DNA of 49,885 nucleotides from Acidobacteriaceae bacterium (GTDB lineage: Bacteria; Acidobacteriota; Terriglobia; Bryobacterales; Bryobacteraceae): NCBI GenBank assembly GCA_019244055.1, contig JAFATG010000279.1, forward strand, positions 1 to 49,885. The letters run 5' to 3'. The notes under the pieces are model-generated. The model was given only the letters and a program-made list of their open reading frames with translations. It had not been told where the DNA came from and made no database searches. This document shows, piece after piece, positions 16,895 to 23,014 of the stretch (the first letter of the stretch is position 1; every line of letters starts with the position of its first letter). A program made the translations under genes and the position numbers.

Positions 16895-17224
16895 ATGAAG
16901 ACGAAATTGCTTGCGCTATTTTTGCTAGCTGGTTCATCGCTGTTCGCCGGACCTCGCGTATTTTTCGGGTTTGGAGTTGGGGTTGGCCCTGGATACGGCG
17001 GGTATTACGTGGCGGCTCCCCCGCCCTCGCCGGTTGTTAGCTACGCGCCTGCGCCATATGTGGCGGCTCCTGGCTACACCTGGATAGGCGGCTATTGGTA
17101 TCCATCGGGACCGCGCTGGTATTGGCGCGGCGGATACTGGGGACGCCGGCCGTATGCGGGCGCGTACTGGGTGGCGCCACGCTATTACGGACATCGGTAC
17201 TATCCGGGCTATTGGCGCCGGTAA
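16895..17224 (+). CDS. Secreted WXXGXW-repeat protein
   Basis: The 109-residue product has a signal peptide (MKTKLLALFLLAGSSLFAG) followed by a Tyr/Trp/Gly/Pro-rich mature part with the repeats WIGGYW and WRGGYW and a C-terminus of the type YYPGYWRR. This matches the WXXGXW repeat family of small secreted or outer-surface proteins of unknown function. The ATG at 16895 starts the signal peptide; an in-frame GTG at 16862 with AAGGGG upstream is an alternative giving an 11-residue longer leader. A second family member lies at 22100-22393. It is followed by a good terminator. Confidence 0.8.
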   Translation: MKTKLLALFLLAGSSLFAGPRVFFGFGVGVGPGYGGYYVAAPPPSPVVSYAPAPYVAAPGYTWIGGYWYPSGPRWYWRGGYWGRRPYAGAYWVAPRYYGHRYYPGYWRR

Positions 17225-17246
17225 ATAGGCGTGCTTTACCGGTTCC

Positions 17247-17285
17247 AGAGGCGAGGCCGAGATCATCTGCCTCGCCTCTTCTTGC
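17247..17285 (+). terminator. Rho-independent terminator after the WXXGXW gene
   Basis: AGAGGCGAGG at 17247-17256 and CCTCGCCTCT at 17270-17279 form a perfect 10-bp stem with a 13-nt loop, followed by TCTTG. It lies 23 bp after the stop at 17224. Confidence 0.75.
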
Positions 17286-17319
17286 GTTAACAGTCGACCA
17301 TCCTCCTCCGTCCTGTCCA

Positions 17320-17349
17320 CGGAACTCCAGCAGTGAGAAGCGAGTTCCG
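17320..17349 (+). repeat. Inverted repeat directly before a ribosome binding site
   Basis: CGGAACTC (17320-17327) and GAGTTCCG (17342-17349) are perfect inverted copies 14 nt apart. The AAGGAG ribosome binding site of the next gene begins at 17350, the very next base. It could be an mRNA 5' hairpin or a dimeric regulator site. Confidence 0.6.
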
Positions 17350-17362
17350 AAGGAGACAGGTC

Positions 17363-17830
17363 ATGCAATACGCAAGCAAATTTCTGACGTTGGCCGCAGT
17401 CGTGGTGACGAGCAATGTGTTGGTTGCTGGTGGGTTTGTCCTCCAAATCGGCAATCCGTCCGCAAATCCTGAGGCTAAGGCGCGGCATGCAGTTCTGGTA
17501 ATTCGCGGGTACGCCTGCGCGAATCCGGAAAAGACGACTGTTAAAGCAACCGCCGAGGGAATCACGAACGGCAAGCGCGAGACGATCCCACTGAAACTGA
17601 TCTCGCTCTCCGGCCAAAGCACTTATGCGATTACGCGCCAATGGCCGGCGCAGGGGGAATGGGTTCTGACTTTAGTAGCATCAAACCCGAGATTTCAATG
17701 GCAACCAGCCGAGATTGTCCATGTACAAGGCGATTCGGCCGATTTCGCGAATACGCAGACATTGAGCCATGCCCCGACAGCAGGGGAAATTGAGGCCGCG
17801 CTCCACACGACCGCGGTCGCTTCACGATGA
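17363..17830 (+). CDS. Secreted protein of unknown function upstream of an ECF sigma factor
   Basis: The 155-residue product has a signal peptide (MQYASKFLTLAAVVVTSNVL) and a mature part that reads like a beta-sandwich (HAVLVIRGYAC, STYAITRQWPAQGEWVLTLV). No family was recognised. The start at 17363 has a strong AAGGAG ribosome binding site eight bases upstream. The sigma factor gene begins about 30 bp after its stop, so the three genes 17363-19343 probably form one operon and this protein may be the envelope-side partner or target of the sigma system (inference). Confidence 0.7.
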   Translation: MQYASKFLTLAAVVVTSNVLVAGGFVLQIGNPSANPEAKARHAVLVIRGYACANPEKTTVKATAEGITNGKRETIPLKLISLSGQSTYAITRQWPAQGEWVLTLVASNPRFQWQPAEIVHVQGDSADFANTQTLSHAPTAGEIEAALHTTAVASR

Positions 17831-17860
17831 ACAAAAACGAGTACGCTCATAACTGAACGA

Positions 17861-18394
17861 GTGGCGGTTTCTATTACTCCCGAGCTCGATTCTACAGAGG
17901 CCGAACTGGTCTGGGCTTCAAAGGCCGGCGACCGTTCGGCCTTTGGGCAGCTCTATGAACGGTACGCACGAATGGTGCATGGCGTTCTGCTGGCCCATGT
18001 TTCGTATGCCGACGCCGAAGACCTGGTCCAGGATGTGTTTCTGCGCGCTCTGGAGCAACTCGAGTCCTTGCGCGCTCCGGGCGCTTTCGGCGGCTGGCTG
18101 GTTGCGATCGCGCGCCGCGCGGCCACGGATCTTCATCGCAAGGCTTGGCGCATCCGACCGATTAACGACATAGCGAGGACGGTCACTGCTAATAGCGAAG
18201 GGTTTGCAATTATGGGCGCGCTCCGCAAGTTGCCTGATACGTACCGCGAAACACTCATCCTGCGGTTACTCGAGGGAATGACCGGGCCGGAGATCGCCAT
18301 TCGGACAGGACTGAAACCGGACTCAGTGCGAGTGAATCTTTGCCGCGGGATGAAGCTTCTTCGTAGCGCGCTGGAGGGTAAGACCGATGAATGA
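17861..18394 (+). CDS. ECF (sigma-70 family) RNA polymerase sigma factor
   Basis: The 177-residue protein has sigma region 2 at about 25-95 (FGQLYERYARMVHGVLL, YADAEDLVQDVFLRALEQL) and region 4 at about 115-170 (LPDTYRETLILRLLEGMTGPEIA and the helix-turn-helix SVRVNLCRGMKLLRSAL). It directs RNA polymerase to a stress or envelope regulon. The start is GTG 17861 with a weak ribosome binding site. Its 3' end overlaps the next gene by eight bases, linking it to a FecR-domain membrane protein that is the probable anti-sigma or signal partner. Confidence 0.9.
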   Translation: MAVSITPELDSTEAELVWASKAGDRSAFGQLYERYARMVHGVLLAHVSYADAEDLVQDVFLRALEQLESLRAPGAFGGWLVAIARRAATDLHRKAWRIRPINDIARTVTANSEGFAIMGALRKLPDTYRETLILRLLEGMTGPEIAIRTGLKPDSVRVNLCRGMKLLRSALEGKTDE

Positions 18395-19343
18395 CGATTA
18401 TTTGTGGGATGGCCAAGGAGAAGTTGATCCGGAGATCGCCCGTCTCGAACGCGCGCTAGCACCGTTTCAATACCAGCCGGCATCCCACAAGGCGCCGTTT
18501 CAGAGGAAAACGCGGCAAAGCTGGCGGATGCCGGTTGCCTTAGCGGCGGCGGCTTTGATTCTAACCGCGGCTTCGATTGCTTGGCGGACGCGCACCGCGC
18601 ACAACCTTTCGGGCTGGACAATTTACACGAGCGATGCGTCGCCACGAGTGCTGCGGCGCGGACAGGTGATTGAGACAGGGCCGAAATCGAGCGCGCGCCT
18701 GGAATCGAGCACGATTGGCGAAGTGCACATAGATCCGCAATCGCGGATACGGCTGGTGAACGCAACGAACGCCAACCACACGCTCGCTCTTGACCACGGC
18801 ACCATCCACGCGTTCATCTGGGCGCCGCCACGGCAGTTCGTCGTGGATACGCCTTCAGCGACCACAGTGGACTTGGGCTGTGAGTACACGCTGCAGGTTG
18901 CGCCGGACGGGACGGGAGTGCTCAAGGTAGAGATGGGTTGGGTGGCCTTTCAGTGGAAAAATCTGGAATCGTTCATACCTGCGGGGGCGGCCTGCCGTAC
19001 GCGCTCAGGACGCGGGCCAGGAACGCCGTATTTCCTCGATGCGAGTGACACGTTGAAACACGAGTTGGCTCGCTTCGATGAAAGCAATGATCCGGACGCG
19101 GTCGGCCACATTCTCTCCTCGGCGCAACCGCATGATGCGCTAACTCTATGGCACCTGATGACCCGCACGCAAGGCCCTGAGCGCCTGAAAGTCTTTGCTC
19201 GATTTGCCGAACTGGTTCCGCTCCCAGCGACCGTTACGGAGGAGAAAATCGCGGCAGGCGACCCGGAAACGCTGAATGCCTGCTGGAACGCTCTTGGCTT
19301 CGGCACTACCGACTGGTGGCGCGAGTGGAAACGGCGCTGGTGA
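18387..19343 (+). CDS. FecR-domain membrane protein, probable anti-sigma partner
   Basis: The 318-residue product has a cytoplasmic N-terminus (about 1-47), one membrane helix at about 49-66 (PVALAAAALILTAASIAW) and a periplasmic FecR-like domain at about 76-190 (RVLRRGQVIETGPKSSARL, IHAFIWAPPRQFVVDTPSA, VDLGCEYTLQV). The last 100 residues are mostly helical, with no recognised domain. It overlaps the sigma gene (start ATG 18387, sigma stop 18392-18394). FecR proteins sense envelope signals and control their sigma factor. There is no zinc-binding HxxxCxxC motif, so it is not a ZAS anti-sigma factor. Confidence 0.8.
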   Translation: MNDDYLWDGQGEVDPEIARLERALAPFQYQPASHKAPFQRKTRQSWRMPVALAAAALILTAASIAWRTRTAHNLSGWTIYTSDASPRVLRRGQVIETGPKSSARLESSTIGEVHIDPQSRIRLVNATNANHTLALDHGTIHAFIWAPPRQFVVDTPSATTVDLGCEYTLQVAPDGTGVLKVEMGWVAFQWKNLESFIPAGAACRTRSGRGPGTPYFLDASDTLKHELARFDESNDPDAVGHILSSAQPHDALTLWHLMTRTQGPERLKVFARFAELVPLPATVTEEKIAAGDPETLNACWNALGFGTTDWWREWKRRW

Positions 19344-19370
19344 ATCGATTGGCGATCTCGGCTTCTCCAG

Positions 19371-20885
19371 CTACTGGCTCACCTTAATCATCACCACGCC
19401 ATGCGATTGTACGTCCGTTGAATACTCGTTGGGGACTTCACCGCGATCGGCGTGAGCCCAGAGATCTCTCACGTGCGCTTTGCCGCTGATTCCGAGGTCG
19501 CTCCATCGCGCTGTGACTTTCGCCTGCGCGCCGCCGCGATTGAATAGACCGACCGCATGAGAACCGTCCTGAAGCTGACGCGCCCACACTTCCAGATCGC
19601 CGTCTTTGGCAACCCGCGTGGCCTGTTTACCGAGGCGGTCCTGATCCACTGCGATCAGTTCCCGGTTTTCTAAGATGTCGCGAATGGCGGGCGTCATGTT
19701 TCGCTGATCGTTCCCAGCCAACAACGGGGCGGCAAGGAGGCACCAGAGGCTCATATGGGTCCGGTATTCCGTATCCGTCATGCCGCCGTTGCCGATCTCG
19801 AGCATATCCGGATCGTTCCAGTGCCCTGGTCCAGCATAGGGCGCCAGTTCCAGTTGCAGATCGAAGCCAATGTGCGACATCGATTTCCAGTTATCGCTGA
19901 TGTCGCCGGTAGTCCGCCAGGCATTGCCGCCGACCTTTTCGCCCCATTTTTCGACGTGCAGCACGCCATATTGACACAAACTGAATAGGATGGGCCGGCC
20001 GGAGTGCAGAAGGGCTTCGCCCATCTTGGCGTAGACAGCGGGCATTGAGTGATAGTCGTACACCTGCGTGGCGCTGCACCAATCGTATTTCAGATAGTCG
20101 AAGCCCCATTCGGCGTAGCTTTTGGCGTCCTGCTCTTCGTGCTGGAAGCTGCCTTCATAGCCGGCGCAAGTCTTTGGGCCTGGTGAAGAATAGATTCCGA
20201 TTTTGAAACCCTTGCTGTGCACATATGCGGTGAGCGCTTTCATGTCGGGGAACTTGCTGTTGGTCTGAATGTTCCCGTTCGCATCGCGGTTCGCTTCCCA
20301 GGTATCGTCGATATTGATGTAAACGTATCCCGCATCCTTCATGCCGTTGCTCGCCATTTGATCGGCGGTTTCGCGCACGAGCTGGTCTGACACTTTGTTC
20401 GCGAACTTGTTCCAACTGTTCCAGCCCATCGGGGGGGCCTTGGCGAGCTCGTTGTAGGCGACGGGAGCGGCAGCGGGCAAGGAAATTTTCGCTGGATTGG
20501 GCGGCATTTCAGGAGGAGCGGCGGAGGAAACCTGCTTGAATTGCACTTGGCGTCCGGGCCGGTCGCTCGGATGCGGATAGGTGAGCGTCAATTCCTGCCC
20601 GGTCAATTTACCGGTGAATTCGAGCCGTTGCTCCTCGCCAAAACGGTCTTGGACAATCGTGAAGGTGAACGCGTCTCCGGTGATCTTTCCGTCCTGAATT
20701 TTTTCGTTTCCGGCATTCGAAGACATCCAGCCGGTCAACAGGTTTTCATCTGCCTTTAGATAGAGATGTGTCTCGCGAACGGTGCCGTCCGCGTGAAAGC
20801 TGGCGACCCAGTGACCGGTTAGATTGGCCGCGTAGATCGAAGAAGCGAAAACGGCATACGCCATTGGAACAAGGGAGTGTTTCAT
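19371..20885 (-). CDS. Secreted GH27 alpha-galactosidase with N-terminal beta domain
   Basis: GH27 enzymes remove terminal alpha-galactose from galactosides. From ATG 20885 the product is 504 residues: signal peptide (about 1-20), a beta-strand-rich accessory domain (about 21-120, from NLTGHWVASFHADG to GRQVQFKQVS), a Pro/Ala linker, the catalytic barrel from about 150 (PPMGWNSWNKF) and a C-terminal beta domain. The nucleophile is Asp268 in YLKYDWC; the expected acid/base is Asp331 in DISDNWKS; GHWNDPDMLEIGNG is also conserved. The frame is open further upstream but that stretch lies inside lacI. It starts 14 bp after the LacI-type gene and probably forms a two-gene operon under its control. 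Confidence 0.9.
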   Translation of the reverse strand: MKHSLVPMAYAVFASSIYAANLTGHWVASFHADGTVRETHLYLKADENLLTGWMSSNAGNEKIQDGKITGDAFTFTIVQDRFGEEQRLEFTGKLTGQELTLTYPHPSDRPGRQVQFKQVSSAAPPEMPPNPAKISLPAAAPVAYNELAKAPPMGWNSWNKFANKVSDQLVRETADQMASNGMKDAGYVYINIDDTWEANRDANGNIQTNSKFPDMKALTAYVHSKGFKIGIYSSPGPKTCAGYEGSFQHEEQDAKSYAEWGFDYLKYDWCSATQVYDYHSMPAVYAKMGEALLHSGRPILFSLCQYGVLHVEKWGEKVGGNAWRTTGDISDNWKSMSHIGFDLQLELAPYAGPGHWNDPDMLEIGNGGMTDTEYRTHMSLWCLLAAPLLAGNDQRNMTPAIRDILENRELIAVDQDRLGKQATRVAKDGDLEVWARQLQDGSHAVGLFNRGGAQAKVTARWSDLGISGKAHVRDLWAHADRGEVPNEYSTDVQSHGVVMIKVSQ

Positions 20886-20899
20886 ATGATCTTCAGATT

Positions 20900-21907
20900 C
20901 TAATCCTGGGCACTGGCCCAGGCCTTGGCGGATTCCCGAAGGACGAGTTGCGTTGGCACGCGAAACTCTTTTCCTGCGAGATTGGGATCGGATAACATGC
21001 CCCACAAGGCTTGGAATGCAACTTTGCCGATCTCGGTTCTCGGCACTGAGACTGTGGTGAGAGCCGGTTGAGTGAATTCCGCGAACAGAATATCGTCGAA
21101 CCCTACGACTGAGAGATCATGCGGAACGCGGAGTCCGGCGTCGTAGGCCCCATGCAAAACGCCGATGGCAGTCAGATCGTTGCCCGCCAGAATGGCGGTC
21201 GGGCATTCGCCGTTGAGCAGTTTAGAGGACGCAGCATAACCGCCTTTGACGGTAAAATCCGCATCAATGGCTTGGGTTCGATTGAGGCCCAACCGTTCCG
21301 CCGTTCGTGTGAACGCTCGTTTGCGGCGTTGCGCGGATTTGAGGCTGAGCGGGCCGCCTATGTAAGCGATACTTTTATGTCCCAGAGCGCTCAGATGCTC
21401 GAGAGCTTCGACAATGCCGTGCTCGTAATCGATGAGAATGTTGCTGATGCTCTGACCGACACGCCCGAGATCAAGGTACACCGCAGCAACACGGCGATTG
21501 GCGAGCATGTCGATGACGGAGCGGTCAATCTGGGAGGTGAGGATGGCGACTCCGGGAACTTGCAATCCCATGAGCCGCCGGACTGAATTCAGGGTGCGCT
21601 CCGAATCGTAGTTCGTATTCAAGACCAACGCATCCATTCCATGCGCGAGCGCGTGATCCTGAAATCCGGCAATGATGTCGGGGAAAAACGGGTTACGGAC
21701 GTCGGAAACAATCAGGCCCAAGAGCGAACTTTTGCCCCGTGCCAGATTGCGCGCCGCTTGATTCTGCTCGTACTGGAGTTCGCGTACGGCCTCAAGGACG
21801 CGATCGCGGGTATGCGGACGAGTGACGCGGGTTCCGTTCAGGACGTGAGAAACAGTGGCAATAGAAACGCCTGCTTTTGCGGCCACATCTTTAATGCTCA
21901 CGCCCAA
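20900..21907 (-). CDS. LacI-family transcriptional regulator
   Basis: The 335-residue protein starts with a LacI-type DNA-binding head (residues 4-50: SIKDVAAKAGVSIATVSHVL, then the hinge NQAARNLARGKSSLLGLIV) followed by the periplasmic-binding-like sugar domain (VSDVRNPFFPDIIAGF, YIGGPLSL, AILAGNDLTAIGVLHG, LSVVGFDDILFAEFTQP). It probably represses its own operon with the alpha-galactosidase and responds to a galactoside or its product (inference from linkage). Confidence 0.92.
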   Translation of the reverse strand: MGVSIKDVAAKAGVSIATVSHVLNGTRVTRPHTRDRVLEAVRELQYEQNQAARNLARGKSSLLGLIVSDVRNPFFPDIIAGFQDHALAHGMDALVLNTNYDSERTLNSVRRLMGLQVPGVAILTSQIDRSVIDMLANRRVAAVYLDLGRVGQSISNILIDYEHGIVEALEHLSALGHKSIAYIGGPLSLKSAQRRKRAFTRTAERLGLNRTQAIDADFTVKGGYAASSKLLNGECPTAILAGNDLTAIGVLHGAYDAGLRVPHDLSVVGFDDILFAEFTQPALTTVSVPRTEIGKVAFQALWGMLSDPNLAGKEFRVPTQLVLRESAKAWASAQD

Positions 21908-21967
21908 CTGATCCGCCTCCGAAAATTCAAGGCCGTAAACTGACCAAAACTAACGGCCCGCATCAGT

Positions 21968-21979
21968 TTAAACGCTTAC
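21968..21979. promoter_or_regulatory. Candidate LacI-type operator
   Basis: TAAACGCTTA about 60 bp before the LacI start is palindromic in 8 of 10 positions around a central CG, as in LacI/GalR-family operators. The PmeI-like palindrome GTTTAAAC overlaps its left side. Sequence resemblance only. Confidence 0.4.
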
Positions 21980-22044
21980 GTACTGATTTTCAAGTAGAAC
22001 GAGACAAAGCAAGGTGAATCGAAGGATTGTCAAACGGGATCATC

Positions 22045-22075
22045 AATAAGAAGGGGAGCGGTGGACCCGCTCCCC
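22045..22075 (-). terminator. Rho-independent terminator after the second WXXGXW gene
   Basis: GGGGAGCGG (22053-22061) and CCGCTCCCC (22067-22075) form a perfect 9-bp stem with a 5-nt loop. On the minus strand it is followed by TTCTTATT. It lies 24 bp after the stop of the gene at 22100. Confidence 0.8.
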
Positions 22076-22099
22076 GACTTGCAATCCGGTGATGAAGAG

Positions 22100-22393
22100 T
22101 TACCCGCGCCAGTGGCCTTCCACCCAGAACCAACCGCCTGGTTGGTGCACCCAGCGCCCATCGACCCAGACAGCACGCGGCCTCGGCGGCACTACCCAGT
22201 AGCCCGGTACCCAGACATATCGCCCGTGATGCCAGCGCCAGTAGCCGTTCACCCAAACATGCCTGGGTCCTGGCCGGACGGTAATCACTTCTCTGCGCGG
22301 CGCGGGTGGTCCAATCCGCACGTACACCTGCGCATTCGCCGAACCAACAGCGAGGGCGATGCCGAACAACGTCATTGAAATTAGTTTTTTCAT
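22100..22393 (-). CDS. Secreted WXXGXW-repeat protein (four repeats)
   Basis: The 97-residue product has a signal peptide (MKKLISMTLFGIALAVGSANA) and a mature chain with four evenly spaced repeats: WVNGYW, WVPGYW, WVDGRW and WVEGHW, joined by Arg/Pro/His-rich segments. This is a clear WXXGXW repeat protein; the family has no assigned function. The start has a GGAGGAG ribosome binding site eight bases upstream. It lies 36 bp after the LTXXQ gene on the same strand, so the two may be cotranscribed, and it ends in a strong terminator. Confidence 0.85.
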   Translation of the reverse strand: MKKLISMTLFGIALAVGSANAQVYVRIGPPAPRREVITVRPGPRHVWVNGYWRWHHGRYVWVPGYWVVPPRPRAVWVDGRWVHQPGGWFWVEGHWRG

Positions 22394-22429
22394 CGTTTTG
22401 CTCCTCCACCCTCGATGGTTAGGGGGCGA

Positions 22430-22888
22430 TCAGCTATTGGAGGCGGTACCCTGAGTACCACCGTTCTGCTTCTCCTGATGGCGCTGCTGCATGCGCTCGT
22501 GCTGCTGTTGCCGCAACTGGTCATACTGCGCCTTTTGAGTATCATTCAACACAGCTTTTAATTGCGAATCAGTCTGTTCGCGAACGGCAGCCATCTTGTC
22601 GTGACGGTCTTTCTTTGAAAGAGAGCTGTCCTTCCAAATACTCTCCATTTGCTGCTGTCTAGCCGTCAAAATCGGCAAAATCTGAGTCTGCTGATCCTGC
22701 GTCAAGTTCAGCCGCTTCGTGAGCATCTGTACCTCGCGATTCAGGTCAGGCCTGTGCCCGTGGCGTTCGACGTTTGCCTGAGGCGCGGTGTTCGGATCTT
22801 GTGTTGGATCCTGAGTTTGAGGCGCAGCTAGCGCGGCGCCAAGCCCAAAAATTGACGAAAGGGCAAGTACCATCATTTGTCTCTTCAT
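22430..22888 (-). CDS. Periplasmic LTXXQ-motif protein (CpxP/Spy-like)
   Basis: Proteins of the CpxP/Spy group are small helical periplasmic chaperone-like proteins induced by envelope stress. The 152-residue product has a signal peptide (about 1-22, MKRQMMVLALSSIFGLGAAL) and a helical mature part with the first motif LNLTQDQQTQILPIL near residue 60 and a second LxxxQ-like stretch (VLNDTQKAQYDQL) near 115. The tail is Gln/His-rich. The ribosome binding site is TAGGAG, nine bases before the ATG, and its first bases belong to a strong hairpin at 22901-22930. Confidence 0.8.
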   Translation of the reverse strand: MKRQMMVLALSSIFGLGAALAAPQTQDPTQDPNTAPQANVERHGHRPDLNREVQMLTKRLNLTQDQQTQILPILTARQQQMESIWKDSSLSKKDRHDKMAAVREQTDSQLKAVLNDTQKAQYDQLRQQQHERMQQRHQEKQNGGTQGTASNS

Positions 22889-22900
22889 GTGTTTTTTCTC

Positions 22901-22930
22901 CTAGGTGGAGAGCTTTTTGTCTCCACCTAG
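22901..22930 (-). promoter_or_regulatory. Perfect 11-bp hairpin overlapping the LTXXQ gene ribosome binding site
   Basis: CTAGGTGGAGA (22901-22911) and TCTCCACCTAG (22920-22930) are perfect inverted copies with an 8-nt loop. In the transcript of the LTXXQ gene the second arm ends CCACCTAG and continues GAGAAAAAACACATG, so the AGGAG ribosome binding site starts inside the stem. It could block or tune translation. Confidence 0.6.
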
Positions 22931-22983
22931 AGAGACGAATGCGGTGCTTGGGGGTTTAACGCCGGACTCGTTAAAGTTTGTTC

Positions 22984-23003
22984 AAGCCGAATAGCCATTC
23001 GGC
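22984..23003 (-). terminator. Short hairpin after malQ
   Basis: GCCGAAT (22986-22992) pairs with ATTCGGC (22997-23003) with a 4-nt loop, 11 bp after the malQ stop. The following minus-strand sequence (TTGAACAAACTTT) is only partly T-rich, so the terminator call is tentative. Confidence 0.45.
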
Positions 23004-23014
23004 ACTAGAGTGCG

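Noticed and set aside
17827-17856. Nine-codon mini-gene overlapping the stop of the secreted protein (ATGA)
   Set aside because: Too short and without supporting features; probably chance, though a leader peptide role cannot be excluded.
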